Of a DNA stretch of 64,000 nucleotides, positions 1-8,716 are shown in pieces. Position 1 is the stretch's first letter. Every line of letters begins with the position of its first letter. Origin of the DNA: JBBDNV01 sp040877415. GTDB taxonomy: Bacteria; Planctomycetota; Planctomycetia; Pirellulales; PALSA-1355. Made by a program: the position numbers and the translations under genes. The notes beneath the pieces are model-generated. The model made no database searches. It worked only from the letters and a program-made list of their open reading frames with translations, and was not told the origin of the DNA. The stretch covers positions 9,729-73,728 of the forward strand of contig JBBDNV010000140.1 of assembly GCA_040877415.1 (NCBI GenBank), in the 5' to 3' direction.

Positions 1-1
1 G

Positions 2-415
2 GCCATTCATTTGCGGCGGTGGCCGAAAATCGTGTCCGTCCTGGATGTCGATTGGTTCGGCCGCCGCGATCACGAGACCAAGCCGGGCGATCGCTGCCTG
101 CTGTACTACAACCAGCCGCGGCGATGTTCCAACTTTCTGGCGCTGGTGTTCGTCGTTTCGCACCGCGACTCGACGCTGGCCACGTTTCGCCGCTCGCTCG
201 CGGTGCTCGACCTGGTGGCCCGCGCCAAGCGCACCGACGCGATTTTGTGCGACGTCTGGAACCTGCGCATCTCGGATCGCCTCCTGGCCCGCGGGGGCTG
301 GGAGCCGCACAAGCCCCAGCGCTGGCACCGCAACTACATCAAGCGGTTTTACGGTCAGTATCCGCTATCGAAACTCGCAACGGGCGAAGCCGTCGTGCCG
401 GCGACGCCATGCTAG
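2..415 (+). CDS. Conserved hypothetical protein, 5'-truncated by the window edge
   Basis: The reading frame is already open at base 2 and ends at TAG 413-415. A TTG at 11 is the only candidate start inside the window, so the true start is probably upstream. About 135 residues are visible. They form a soluble, aromatic- and Arg-rich protein with the conserved-looking strings WPKIVSVLDVDWFGRRDHE, YYNQPRRCSNFLALVFVVSH and WEPHKPQRWHRNYIKRFYG. There are no membrane segments or signal peptide. I recall similar planctomycete proteins annotated as hypothetical, but no domain or function can be named. The last 15 or so residues (after RFYG) look unconserved. It is followed by a hairpin repeat and an unrelated gene, so it appears to be transcribed alone or as the last gene of an upstream unit. 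Confidence 0.7.
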   Translation, partial: AIHLRRWPKIVSVLDVDWFGRRDHETKPGDRCLLYYNQPRRCSNFLALVFVVSHRDSTLATFRRSLAVLDLVARAKRTDAILCDVWNLRISDRLLARGGWEPHKPQRWHRNYIKRFYGQYPLSKLATGEAVVPATPC

Positions 416-441
416 CAAACCAACAATGCTTTCGTCATACC

Positions 442-506
442 AGCCCGAAGCGCAAGCGAGGGTGCGCAGTTGGATTCTCGATTCTCCCTCGCTTGCGCTT
501 CGGGCT
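442..506. repeat. Family A palindromic repeat, complete copy
   Basis: Arms of 21 bases at 442-462 (begins AGCCCGAAGCGCAAGCGAGG) and 486-506 are perfect reverse complements around a 23-base loop. The same arm recurs at 29279-29347, 35301-35322 and 46995-47332. There is no U-tract, so it is not a typical intrinsic terminator. It fills the middle of the 415-720 gap. The rest of that gap (507-720) shows no further gene; its end carries the Shine-Dalgarno sequence of the next gene. Confidence 0.85.
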
Positions 507-720
507 AAAGTGGCGTAACCTCCAAACTGCTCTTGTCGCTCTCTTGCCCCGACACTACGATCCGGGCCTTGTCAAATTGCGCCCTTTGAAGTTGCCGCGC
601 CGTTTTTCGGTCCATTCGCGACAGGGCCCGTTCGGGTTTCCCCAAGCCGCCCGACCTGGCGCGCCGTCGTGCCCATCGAACACGGACGTTCGTTCCCAGA
701 TAGCTCGAGGAGACAGGAGC

Positions 721-1548
721 ATGCGAGTCGTCGTCTGGACGACCTCGCTGGCGCTGGTTTGCCTGCCGCTCGCCGGCGGCTGCGCCGATAGTTCGTTTGC
801 GCTGCAGCGCCAGACGCAAACGCTTCAGCAGCAGCAGATCGCGCTCGCGCAGCGCAACACCGAGCTGCAAACCCGCGCCACCACGCTCGATCGCGACAAC
901 CAGGAGCTCGAAGCGCTGTTGGCCCAGACGCGCCAGCAGAGCACGGTGCTGGAAGATCAACTGGCCGCGGTGCGCGAGCAGCTCTCCACGGCGTCGGCCC
1001 AACTGGGGCAAGTGCGCGACGAAAAGCAGCTCACCGAAAAACAGGCCGAAGCCCTGATGGTCTCGGCCCGCCGCCGCGCGAGCGCCCAGATCACGGCCAA
1101 CAGCAGCCTGCAAAAGAATCTGCCGGCGCTCAACCTGCCGGGCATCGAGGTGCGCGCCGACGGAGACGTCGTGCGCGTCGAGCTGCCCGCGGCTCGGCTC
1201 TTCCAGCCGGGTTTCACCACGTTGCAGCCGGTGGCCGGCACGCTGCTTGACACGGTGGCCGTGGAACTGTCCCGGGCCTTTCCCGAGCAAAGAATCGGCG
1301 TCGAAGGGCACACCGACAACGACTTTGTGCGCACGCCCGGCGCGGATCACAATCAGCTTTCGATGGCGCGCGCCACGGCCGTGTATCAATACCTGGTGGC
1401 CCGGGGCCAGATTCCCGCCAGCCGGATGATTATCGTCGGCCACGGCGCCAACAATCCGGTGGTGTCCAACGCCACGGCCGCCGGCAAAGCCCGCAACAGC
1501 CGCGTGGAGCTGGTCGTCTATCCCGAAAAGGTCATCGCCGCCCGATAG
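721..1548 (+). CDS. OmpA-family peptidoglycan-binding lipoprotein
   Basis: Predicted 275-aa envelope protein tethering the outer membrane to peptidoglycan. Residues 1-21 are a lipoprotein-type signal ending in LAGGC, so the Cys is probably lipidated. Residues about 25-120 are a Gln/Glu/Leu-rich coiled coil (LQQQQIALAQRNTELQ). The C-terminal third is an OmpA-like domain: strand LFQPGFTTLQPVAGTLLD, then VEGHTDN, ARATAVYQYLV, and NSRVELVV at the end. The start is ATG 721 because GAGGAG at 707-712 lies 8 bases upstream and the signal peptide begins there; the frame is open further upstream but that part has no protein-like character. Overall architecture resembles Pal/YiaD-type proteins with an added coiled coil. 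The hisH gene follows after a promoter, so the two are probably not coupled. Confidence 0.88.
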   Translation: MRVVVWTTSLALVCLPLAGGCADSSFALQRQTQTLQQQQIALAQRNTELQTRATTLDRDNQELEALLAQTRQQSTVLEDQLAAVREQLSTASAQLGQVRDEKQLTEKQAEALMVSARRRASAQITANSSLQKNLPALNLPGIEVRADGDVVRVELPAARLFQPGFTTLQPVAGTLLDTVAVELSRAFPEQRIGVEGHTDNDFVRTPGADHNQLSMARATAVYQYLVARGQIPASRMIIVGHGANNPVVSNATAAGKARNSRVELVVYPEKVIAAR

Positions 1549-1567
1549 GTCGCTTTTGGCGGCCCGG

Positions 1568-1573
1568 TATAAT
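1568..1573 (+). promoter_or_regulatory. Candidate -10 box upstream of hisH
   Basis: A perfect TATAAT lies 72 bases before the hisH start, just after the stop of the OmpA gene. A convincing -35 element at 16-18 bases is not visible. In such G+C-rich DNA a perfect TATAAT in a gap is suggestive, but the call rests on this hexamer alone. Confidence 0.4.
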
Positions 1574-1644
1574 GTCCTCACCCGGCGAACCCGCGCCCGC
1601 CCTGATGTGTCCCACCCGATATCCGTCGCCCGCCGCGTAAGCGC

Positions 1645-2256
1645 ATGCCCATGATCGCGATCATCGACTACCAGATGGGCAACCTGCGCAGCGTCCAGAA
1701 GGGGTTCGAAAAGGTCGGCCATCGGGCCACCATCACCAGCGACCCGGACGCGTTGGCCCAAGCCGATAAGGTGGTGCTTCCCGGCGTCGGCGCATTTGGC
1801 GACGCCATGGCGGAGCTGGAGCGCCGCGAGCTGGTGGAGCCCATTCGCCGGGCGGTCGACTCGGGCAAACCGTTCTTGGGCATTTGCCTGGGGCTGCAAT
1901 TGCTGTTCGACGTCGGTTACGAGCACGGCACGCACAAGGGTCTGGGGATTCTCCGCGGCGAGGTCGTGCGGTTCGACGTTCCGCACGGCTACAAGGTTCC
2001 CCACATGGGCTGGAACCAGCTTGCGATTCGCCGCCCGGCGCCGCTTTTGGCGGGACTCGCCGACGGCGTGCATTGCTATTTTGTGCATTCTTACTACGTC
2101 GTGCCGGCCGATGCGAACGTCGTGGCCGCCGAAACCGACTATCCGGCGCCGTTTTGTTCCGTGGTTTGGCGCGACAACCTGTTCGCCACGCAGTTCCACC
2201 CGGAAAAGAGCCAGCAGCACGGGCTGCGGATGCTGGCCAATTTTGCCGAGCTGTAA
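1645..2256 (+). CDS. hisH: Imidazole glycerol phosphate synthase, glutaminase subunit HisH
   Basis: HisH hydrolyses glutamine and channels ammonia to HisF, which makes imidazole-glycerol phosphate and AICAR in histidine synthesis. The 203-aa product has the usual HisH length and class-I amidotransferase features: N-terminal IIDYQMGNLRSV, oxyanion region LPGVGAFGDAM, nucleophile Cys81 in GICLGLQ, and the His185/Glu187 pair in FHPEKS. It starts at ATG 1645; ATG 1651 is an equally possible start two codons later, and neither has a good Shine-Dalgarno. hisF and other his genes are not next to it, so the partner must lie elsewhere. The downstream neighbour polA has its own promoter. Confidence 0.97.
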   Translation: MPMIAIIDYQMGNLRSVQKGFEKVGHRATITSDPDALAQADKVVLPGVGAFGDAMAELERRELVEPIRRAVDSGKPFLGICLGLQLLFDVGYEHGTHKGLGILRGEVVRFDVPHGYKVPHMGWNQLAIRRPAPLLAGLADGVHCYFVHSYYVVPADANVVAAETDYPAPFCSVVWRDNLFATQFHPEKSQQHGLRMLANFAEL

Positions 2257-2288
2257 CGAGCGACGTCGATCGCGCGTCTTGAGCGCGC

Positions 2289-2318
2289 TTGACACGTGTC
2301 GCGCTGGGGGTCTACGAT
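2289..2318 (+). promoter_or_regulatory. Sigma70-type promoter for polA
   Basis: TTGACA (2289-2294) and TACGAT (2313-2318) are separated by 18 bases, about 70 bases before the polA ATG and just after hisH. The -35 is a consensus match and the -10 matches at four of six positions. Confidence 0.55.
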
Positions 2319-2390
2319 TGTGGTTGGCCCTTCCCGATTCCCCTCCCCGCGAGACTTTAAACTCACCCCCAGCGGCCAGTTGCATTTGTC

Positions 2391-5252
2391 ATGGCCAAGA
2401 CTGCGCGTCAAGGCATTTTTCCCGGAATGGAGCCGGAAACAGCGCCGGACGAAACGACCCCGTCGCGCGCCCGCTCCCGTTCGCAATCGAGCGCCGTCGA
2501 AGTCCGCGCGGAGCAAAATTCTGCGCCGGCCGGCGGCGACGGCCAGACCCACCGCCCCGACACCCTGAAGGGCGAGAGCGTGTGGGTCGTGGACGCCAAC
2601 TCGCTCATCTTCCAGGTCTTTCACGCGCTGCCGGAAATGACCAGTCCGCGGGGCGAGCCGGTTTCGGCCGCGTTCGGCTTCACGCGCGACATGCTGTACC
2701 TGTTGGAGCAAAAGAAGCCCGACTATCTGTTCGTCGCCTTCGACGGGCCGGAGCGCACGTTCCGCCACGAATTGTATGAGGACTACAAGGCGCACCGCGA
2801 GGAAATGCCCGTCGACCTGGTGCCGCAATACGAGCCGATCCGGCGGCTGCTGGCCGGCCTGGGCGTGCCCATCCTCGAGTTTAACGCCTACGAGGCCGAC
2901 GACCTGTTGGCCACGATCGCCCACCAGGTGAACGAGTTGGAAGGCGATTGCTACCTGGTCACCGGCGACAAGGACGCGCGGCAACTGATCACCGATCGGG
3001 TCAAGGTTTACAACGTCCGCAAGGACCAGGTGTACGACGCCGAAGCGCTCAAGAACGATTGGGGCGTCCGGCCGGAACAGGTCGTCGATTTCCAGGCACT
3101 GGTGGGCGATGCGGTCGACAACGTGCCGGGCGTGCCGCTCGTCGGCCCCAAGATCGCCGGCGAATACCTGCGAAAGTTCGACACGCTCGACGCGCTTTTG
3201 GAACGTGCCGACGAATTGCCCCAGGGAAAGCGCCGCGACAACCTGATCGCGGGGCGCGAGCTGGCCCTGTTGAGCCGCGAGCTGGTGCGGCTTGAGCGCA
3301 ACGTGCCGATTCATATCGACTGGAAGGCCGCCAAAGTCGAGGGAGTTGACCGCGCGGCGCTGGCCGAGCTGTTCACCGAACTGGGCTTCCACACGCTGGC
3401 CCAGAAGTTTGCCGCGCTCCCCGACCGGACGAAAGAAACAGAGTGGAAAGTCGATTACCAGTTGATCGACACGCCCGAGCGGCTGGCCCGACTGGTCGAA
3501 GAAATGGGCCGGCAAAAGGCCATCTCGATCGACACCGAAACGACCGCCATCCAGCCGCGGTTTGCCGAAATCGTCGGCTATTCGTTCGCCTGGAAAGAAG
3601 GCGAGGCGTACTACCTGCCCGTGCGGGCGCCGGCGGGTGAGCCGCATGTGGATCCCGAGCAGGCGCTAGCCGCTTTGCGGCCGATCCTGGAAAACCCGGC
3701 GATCGAGAAAGTCGGGCAGAACCTGAAATATGACATGGTCGTGCTGCGAAACGTCGCTTTGGAAGTGGCCGGCGCGCGCTTCGACGACATGGTGGCCAGC
3801 TATTTGCTCGACGCCGGCGAGCGGAATCACGGCCTGGACGAGCTGGCGCTGCGCTACTTGAATCATCATACGACGAGAATTGACGAGCTGATCGGCAGCG
3901 GGCGCAAAGCGAAGCGCATGGACGAGGTGCCGCTTGCGCAAATCACGCACTACGCGGCCGAAGACGCTCTCGTGGCCTGGCGGTTGCGGCCGAAGCTGGC
4001 CGAGCGGCTGAAAGAGGCCGGCCTCGAAAAGCTGTTCGCCGACGTCGAGATGCCGCTGGTCGAAGTGCTCGTCGAGCTGGAATCGAACGGAATCAAGATC
4101 GACACCGCGCTTTTGGCGCGACTCAGCCGCGAGTACGGCGAAATCATCGAGCGCGTCGAGCGCGAGATCCACGAGTTGGCCGGCCGCGAGTTCAACATCG
4201 GTTCGCCCAAGCAATTGGCGCAGATCTTGTTCCAGGAGCACAAGCTGCCGATGCTCAAGCGCACCACCAGCGGCGGCAGCACCGACGCCGACGTGCTCGA
4301 GGAGCTGGCCCGAGTGCACCCGCTGCCGGCCAAGATCATCGAATACCGCCAATATGCGAAGCTGAAAAACACGTACGTCGACGCCTTGCCGCAGTTGGTC
4401 CATCCTGCGACGGGTCGGGTTCACGCGTCGTTCAACCAGGTGGTGGCCGCCACCGGCCGGCTCAGCTCGCACGATCCCAACTTGCAGAACATCCCGGTGC
4501 GCAGCCAGCGGGGGCGCGAAATCCGCGCGGCGTTTCTGCCCGGCTACGAAGGCTGGAAGCTGTTGGCCGCCGACTATTCGCAAATCGAGCTGCGCGTGCT
4601 GGCACACTTTTCGCGCGATCCGACGTTGTGCGAAGCTTTCGCCCGCGACGAAGATATCCACGCCCGCGTGGCCAGCGAGGTTTATGGCGTGCCGCCCTCC
4701 GCCGTCACCAGCGAGATGCGGCGCAGCGCCAAGGCGGTGAACTTCGGGGTCATTTACGGCCAAAGCCCCTTCGGGCTGGCCAAGCAATTGAATATCGAAA
4801 AAGCCGAAGCAGCGGAATTCATCGATGCTTACTTCAACCGCTACCCTGGGGTGGAGGAATTTCTGGCGCGGATACTGGAAGAGTGCCCGAAGACCGGGTA
4901 TGTTAGTACCATCCTCGGGCGGCGCCGCGCGATTCGCGGCATTCGCCGCGGCGTGTCACGTCAACGAAACCTCCCGGAACGCACGGCGATCAACACGGTC
5001 ATCCAGGGCTCGGCGGCCGATTTGATCAAGCTGGCCATGATCAACATCCACCGCCGCCTGCGGAACGAAAAATCGTCCGCGCGAATGCTTTTGCAGATTC
5101 ACGACGAACTGGTCTTCGAAGTCCCTCCCGCCGAGCTCGATTCCCTGGCACGCATCGTGGCCGACGAAATGTCAGGCGTGATGAAGCTGGCGGTTCCGTT
5201 GAAAGTCGACTTGAAATCAGGAGACAATTGGGCAGATTGCGAGAAGTGGTAG
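2391..5252 (+). CDS. polA: DNA polymerase I
   Basis: Repair and Okazaki-fragment polymerase of 953 aa. After an unusual 60-residue N-terminal extension rich in Thr, Arg and Ser, the 5'-3' nuclease domain runs from about 64 to 345 (VWVVDANSLIFQVFHAL, EADDLLATIA, TGDKDARQLI). The 3'-5' exonuclease domain follows (about 350-540) with intact motifs: DTET at 381-384, QNLKYD, and YAAED. The polymerase domain has motif A DYSQIELR (Asp728), motif B RRSAKAVNFGVIYGQS and motif C HDELVFE (His904, Asp905). Both nuclease activities therefore look intact, as in E. coli Pol I. It starts at ATG 2391; the extension is in frame with no better internal start before VWVVD. coaE follows after 46 bases. Confidence 0.98.
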   Translation: MAKTARQGIFPGMEPETAPDETTPSRARSRSQSSAVEVRAEQNSAPAGGDGQTHRPDTLKGESVWVVDANSLIFQVFHALPEMTSPRGEPVSAAFGFTRDMLYLLEQKKPDYLFVAFDGPERTFRHELYEDYKAHREEMPVDLVPQYEPIRRLLAGLGVPILEFNAYEADDLLATIAHQVNELEGDCYLVTGDKDARQLITDRVKVYNVRKDQVYDAEALKNDWGVRPEQVVDFQALVGDAVDNVPGVPLVGPKIAGEYLRKFDTLDALLERADELPQGKRRDNLIAGRELALLSRELVRLERNVPIHIDWKAAKVEGVDRAALAELFTELGFHTLAQKFAALPDRTKETEWKVDYQLIDTPERLARLVEEMGRQKAISIDTETTAIQPRFAEIVGYSFAWKEGEAYYLPVRAPAGEPHVDPEQALAALRPILENPAIEKVGQNLKYDMVVLRNVALEVAGARFDDMVASYLLDAGERNHGLDELALRYLNHHTTRIDELIGSGRKAKRMDEVPLAQITHYAAEDALVAWRLRPKLAERLKEAGLEKLFADVEMPLVEVLVELESNGIKIDTALLARLSREYGEIIERVEREIHELAGREFNIGSPKQLAQILFQEHKLPMLKRTTSGGSTDADVLEELARVHPLPAKIIEYRQYAKLKNTYVDALPQLVHPATGRVHASFNQVVAATGRLSSHDPNLQNIPVRSQRGREIRAAFLPGYEGWKLLAADYSQIELRVLAHFSRDPTLCEAFARDEDIHARVASEVYGVPPSAVTSEMRRSAKAVNFGVIYGQSPFGLAKQLNIEKAEAAEFIDAYFNRYPGVEEFLARILEECPKTGYVSTILGRRRAIRGIRRGVSRQRNLPERTAINTVIQGSAADLIKLAMINIHRRLRNEKSSARMLLQIHDELVFEVPPAELDSLARIVADEMSGVMKLAVPLKVDLKSGDNWADCEKW

Positions 5253-5298
5253 CCGCACGGCGCGGCCATGGGTCGCCCGCGCACGCTTGCGGCTTAGC

Positions 5299-5946
5299 AT
5301 GGCACCACCATACATGCGTCGCACCAAAACACCGATCATTGGCATCGCCGGAGGAATCGCCAGCGGAAAAAGCTTCATCACCGGGCATCTGAAGCGCATG
5401 GGCGCGGCGGTGGTTTCGGCCGACGAAGCGGCCCACGAAGTGCTAGAATTGGAGGAGGTGAAGCGCGAGGCGCAACAGCGCTGGGGAGACGCGATCTTCG
5501 GCGCCGATGGCCAGATCGACCGCAAGGCGCTGGGGCAAATCGTATTCGCCCCGCCGCCCGACGGCCCGCTCGAGCGCGAATTCCTCGAGCGGTTGACCCA
5601 TCCTCGGATTGGAGAAATCATCAGGCGTCAAATCATCGAGCTAGCGGAGCAGGGATCGGCCGCGGCAATCGTGCTGGACCTGCCGCTGTTGTTTGAGTCC
5701 GGTTGGAACAAGATTTGCGACAAGATCGTATTTGTGGATGCCCCGCGCCGGCTGCGTGAGTCGCGCGCGAAAGAGCGGGGTTGGTCACGGGAGGAGTTCG
5801 CGCGTCGCGAGACCGTCCAGCAGTCGCCCGAAACCAAGCGCGAGCTGGCCGACGTCGTCATCGACAACTCCGGATCGCCGGAGTCGGCCCAGGCTCAAAT
5901 CGAGCGTTTTTGGCCGTCGCTGATCGACTCGTCCGCGCCCGGGTAG
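5299..5946 (+). CDS. coaE: Dephospho-CoA kinase
   Basis: Catalyses the last step of CoA synthesis, ATP-dependent phosphorylation of the 3'-OH of dephospho-CoA. The P-loop GIAGGIASGKS lies near the N-terminus. SADEAAHEVL matches the family's substrate-binding segment (usually DxxxH), and VLDLPLLFESG is the characteristic lid-side motif. The C-terminal DVVIDNSGS is also typical. The product is about 215 aa, normal for the family. Start choice is uncertain: ATG 5299, ATG 5314 and TTG 5287 are all in frame, and none has a Shine-Dalgarno. The bases before 5299 (CTTGCGGCTTAGC) repeat at 35986, so they may be a repeat remnant and the TTG is unlikely. It lies close behind polA and may be co-transcribed with it. 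Confidence 0.94.
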   Translation: MAPPYMRRTKTPIIGIAGGIASGKSFITGHLKRMGAAVVSADEAAHEVLELEEVKREAQQRWGDAIFGADGQIDRKALGQIVFAPPPDGPLEREFLERLTHPRIGEIIRRQIIELAEQGSAAAIVLDLPLLFESGWNKICDKIVFVDAPRRLRESRAKERGWSREEFARRETVQQSPETKRELADVVIDNSGSPESAQAQIERFWPSLIDSSAPG

Positions 5947-6141
5947 CATTCGGCCGTCCCCCCCGGAGTGGCGCGCCAACGCGGCTTTTTGGGTGCAATT
6001 CGTCTTCCACTTTGCGCATTTTTTGATTCTATTGAAACACCTCAGCATTCCTTTCTCACGGACCAGTCTTTCCCGAGGATACCACTTGCCCGCCGCTGAC
6101 ACCTTCCGCGTGTCAGCCCCGCGACCTTTCAGGAGTTGATC

Positions 6142-7581
6142 ATGGCTGAAACCAGAAGCACCAGCGTTCGCAAATCCGCAACCAAGACGCCCCTCCCGCC
6201 GGGCGAGTTTCAACGGCGGCAAAACGACAGCGAGCCTATGAGCCTGGCCGAGGAATTGGCCGACGAGGCGGCCCATCTGAGTGACGACACGGACGACCGC
6301 TACGAACAGATCAAGCAGGGCGATATGCACATCGCCGAACTGCAGCGGATGACCATGCCGCAGTTGATCGAGCAGGCCCGCAAGGAAAACCTCTCCGAAA
6401 TCGCCGGCATCAAGAAACAGGATCTGATCTTCAAGATCCTCAAGGAGCGAGTGAAGCTCAACGGGTTGATGTTCGGCGAAGGGACGCTGGAGATCCTGCC
6501 CGACGGCTTTGGGTTTCTGCGCAGCCCGGACTATCACTACCTGTCGTGCCCGGATGACATCTACGTTTCGCCGAGCCAGATTCGCCGCTTCGGGCTGCGG
6601 ACCGGCGCCACGGTGTCGGGGCAGATTCGCCCGCCCAAGGAGAACGAGCGTTATTTTGCGCTGCTGCGCGTCGAGGCGATCAACTATCAGGATCCGAACC
6701 AGTTGGCCGAGAAGGTGTTCTTCGACGATCTGACTCCCTTGCACCCCGACAAGCGCGTGGTGCTGGAAACGACGGCCGAGGAAACGGAAATGCGCGTCGT
6801 CGACCTGATCGTGCCGATCGGCTTCGGGCAGCGCGGGCTGATCGTCAGCCCGCCGCGCGCCGGCAAGACGATCCTATTGCAAAAAATGGCCAAGGCCGTG
6901 CTCGTGAATCACCCCGAGGTGTACGTGATCATGCTCTTGATCGACGAGCGGCCCGAAGAGGTCACCGACATGGAGCGGCAGGTCAAGGGCACCAACTGCG
7001 AAGTGATCAGCTCGACCTTCGACGAGCCGGCCGCGCGGCACATCCAGGTTTCCGAAATGGTGATCGAAAAAGCCAAGCGGATGGTCGAATACGGGTACGA
7101 CGTGGTCATTTTCCTCGATTCGATCACGCGGCTGGCGCGGGCCTGGAATTCCGAATGTCCTCACTCGGGAAAGATTCTTTCAGGCGGCGTCGACGCCAAT
7201 GCGCTGCAGCGGCCGAAGCGGTTCTTCGGCTCGGCGCGCAAGATCGAGGAGGGCGGCTCGCTGACGATCATCGCCACGGCGCTGATCGACACCGGCAGCA
7301 GGATGGACGAGGTGATCTTCGAGGAATTCAAGGGCACCGGCAACCTGGAAATCGTGCTCGACCGGCGATTGGTCGACAAGCGCATCTGGCCGGCCATCGA
7401 CATCGGCGGCAGCGGCACGCGGCGCGAGGAAATGTTGATGGATCCCGAAGAATACCGCCGCGTCTGCATCCTGCGCCGCGTGCTCAACGACATGAACGGC
7501 CCCGACGCCATGGAACTGCTCGTGACCCGCCTGCAAAAAACCAAGACCAACGCCGAATTTCTGATGAGCATGAAGTCGTAG
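6142..7581 (+). CDS. rho: Transcription termination factor Rho
   Basis: Hexameric RNA-dependent ATPase/helicase that ends transcription; 479 aa. After a roughly 65-residue polar N-terminal extension come the Rho_N helical domain (MTMPQLIEQARKENLSEI) and the cold-shock-like RNA-binding domain (EILPDGFGFLRSPDYHYL). The RecA-type ATPase core has Walker A PPRAGKT (Lys242), Walker B VVIFLDSITRLARA, Q-loop DANALQRPKRFFGSARK and R-loop region EEGGSLT. It starts at ATG 6142, six bases after AGGAG at 6131-6135; an in-frame TTG at 6136 overlaps that Shine-Dalgarno and is rejected. The 195-base gap upstream from coaE is long enough for an autoregulatory leader, but no clear promoter or hairpin was recognised there. 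Confidence 0.98.
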   Translation: MAETRSTSVRKSATKTPLPPGEFQRRQNDSEPMSLAEELADEAAHLSDDTDDRYEQIKQGDMHIAELQRMTMPQLIEQARKENLSEIAGIKKQDLIFKILKERVKLNGLMFGEGTLEILPDGFGFLRSPDYHYLSCPDDIYVSPSQIRRFGLRTGATVSGQIRPPKENERYFALLRVEAINYQDPNQLAEKVFFDDLTPLHPDKRVVLETTAEETEMRVVDLIVPIGFGQRGLIVSPPRAGKTILLQKMAKAVLVNHPEVYVIMLLIDERPEEVTDMERQVKGTNCEVISSTFDEPAARHIQVSEMVIEKAKRMVEYGYDVVIFLDSITRLARAWNSECPHSGKILSGGVDANALQRPKRFFGSARKIEEGGSLTIIATALIDTGSRMDEVIFEEFKGTGNLEIVLDRRLVDKRIWPAIDIGGSGTRREEMLMDPEEYRRVCILRRVLNDMNGPDAMELLVTRLQKTKTNAEFLMSMKS

Positions 7582-7583
7582 TT

Positions 7584-7691
7584 GTAGCAGGCACGCTCCG
7601 CCGTGCCGTCCGCCGTGGTGCCATGGGAACAGCATCACGTAGAGTTTAAACACACTTAATTCGGCTACGGCACGCCCAGCGTGCCTGCTAC
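7584..7691. repeat. Family D inverted repeat (GTAGCAGGCACG type)
   Basis: Left arm 7584-7608 begins GTAGCAGGCACGCTCCGCCG and right arm 7668-7691 ends AGCGTGCCTGCTAC; they are complementary with a small indel, around a 59-base centre. The element fills nearly the whole gap between rho and ribH and ends only five bases before the ribH start codon. Confidence 0.75.
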
Positions 7692-7696
7692 CGGAA

Positions 7697-8179
7697 GTGC
7701 CCGTGCCACGCGTTTTTGAAGGCAACCTGAACGCTCCGGACGGATCGCTGGCGATCGTCGTGTCGCGCTACAACGAGTCGATCACTCGCAACTTGCTGGC
7801 CGGAGCGCTCGAGACGCTTGCGGAAAACGGCGTCAGCGACGCGCGGGTTGACGTGGCCTGGGTCCCGGGCGCCTGGGAGATTCCGCTCGTGGCGGACCGC
7901 ATGGCCAAGAGCGGCCGCTACGCGGCCGTCATTTGTCTGGGAGCGGTCATCCGCGGCGAAACCACGCACGACCAGCACATCAACCGGGCCGTGAGCATCG
8001 GTCTGGGGCAGGCGGGTTTGCATTCGGGCGTGCCGGTCTTGTTCGGCGTTTTGACCTGCGATACCCTCGAACAGGCCATCCATCGGTCCGGCGGAAACGT
8101 CGGCAACAAAGGGAGAGAATGTGCCACCGCAGCCTTGGAAATGATCAACTTGCTGAGCCGGATGAAGGCCGAAGGATGA
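7697..8179 (+). CDS. ribH: 6,7-dimethyl-8-ribityllumazine synthase
   Basis: Makes the penultimate intermediate of riboflavin from 5-amino-6-ribitylamino-uracil and dihydroxybutanone phosphate, usually in an icosahedral shell. The 160-aa product shows VVSRYNESITRNLLAGA, VPGAWEIPL, the phosphate/catalytic loop LGAVIRGETTHDQHI (His91 as the expected general acid/base) and LFGVLTCDTLEQA. No ATG fits; GTG 7697 is used, with GTG 7703 as the alternative. There is no clear Shine-Dalgarno because a palindromic repeat ends five bases upstream. nusB follows after 105 bases. A ribH-nusB pairing is common in bacteria and supports the call. Confidence 0.97.
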   Translation: MPVPRVFEGNLNAPDGSLAIVVSRYNESITRNLLAGALETLAENGVSDARVDVAWVPGAWEIPLVADRMAKSGRYAAVICLGAVIRGETTHDQHINRAVSIGLGQAGLHSGVPVLFGVLTCDTLEQAIHRSGGNVGNKGRECATAALEMINLLSRMKAEG

Positions 8180-8246
8180 ACGTCGAGCCCCACGCCCGGC
8201 TCGATTGAGACTCGCCGAAGTCGACACTCCCCCCGCGCCCTCTTGA

Positions 8247-8280
8247 CCACTAAATACCAGCCACTAGCCACGAACCACTA
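8247..8280. repeat. Short CCACTA direct repeats before nusB
   Basis: CCACTA occurs at 8247-8252, 8261-8266 and 8275-8280, with CCACGA at 8268-8273, all within 34 bases ending four bases before the nusB ATG. The spacing of 14, 7 and 7 bases points to a decayed 7-base tandem repeat. The function is unknown. Confidence 0.6.
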
Positions 8281-8284
8281 AGCA

Positions 8285-8692
8285 ATGGCCCGTCGCACGC
8301 GAGCTCGCGAAGTTGCGATGCAGGTCCTGTACCAGGACGATCTCAATCCCACGCACTCGTCGGCCGACGAAGAACGCTTCGTCGCGGGCCGCCTGCAGGC
8401 GCCGGAATTGATCGAGTTCGCAGGCTCGCTCGTCGCCGGCGTGCGCCGCAATCGGGCCGAACTCGACCACCTGCTGGCCCAGACTGCCGACCACTGGAGC
8501 CTCGAGCGGATGGCTGCCACCGACCGCAACGTGCTGAGGCTGGGGGCCTATGAAATCCTTTACGCCGACACGCCCGGCCGCGTGGCCATCAACGAGGCGG
8601 TCGAATTGGCCAAACGCTTCGGCACCCGGCAATCGGCGCAATTCGTCAACGGCATTCTCGACCGGTTGCTCGCCGACCACGAAAAACAATAA
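8285..8692 (+). CDS. nusB: Transcription antitermination factor NusB
   Basis: All-helical RNA-binding protein that joins NusE (S10) on boxA RNA for rRNA antitermination. The 135-aa product has typical NusB segments: RTRAREVAMQVLYQDD at the N-terminus, ATDRNVLRLGAYEILY in the middle and the C-terminal VAINEAVELAKRFG followed by FVNGILDRLL. Length is normal. It starts at ATG 8285, which directly follows short CCACTA repeats, so no Shine-Dalgarno is visible. It sits between ribH and ftsY on the same strand, with only 24 bases to ftsY, suggesting a ribH-nusB-ftsY transcription unit. Confidence 0.96.
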   Translation: MARRTRAREVAMQVLYQDDLNPTHSSADEERFVAGRLQAPELIEFAGSLVAGVRRNRAELDHLLAQTADHWSLERMAATDRNVLRLGAYEILYADTPGRVAINEAVELAKRFGTRQSAQFVNGILDRLLADHEKQ

Positions 8693-8716
8693 GGGTGGCA
8701 CTCGCAAAAGGAAATC

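Noticed and set aside
505..2385. A 626-codon open frame on the minus strand across the OmpA and hisH genes
   Set aside because: It is an antisense shadow of two well-supported genes in G+C-rich DNA, with no protein-like composition or Shine-Dalgarno.
2139..3647. A 502-codon minus-strand frame over polA
   Set aside because: Antisense to intact polA; composition is typical of reverse-complement shadow.
5287..5298. TTG 5287 as coaE start
   Set aside because: The TTG lies in a CTTGCGGCTTAGC string repeated elsewhere (35986), so ATG 5299 or 5314 is preferred.
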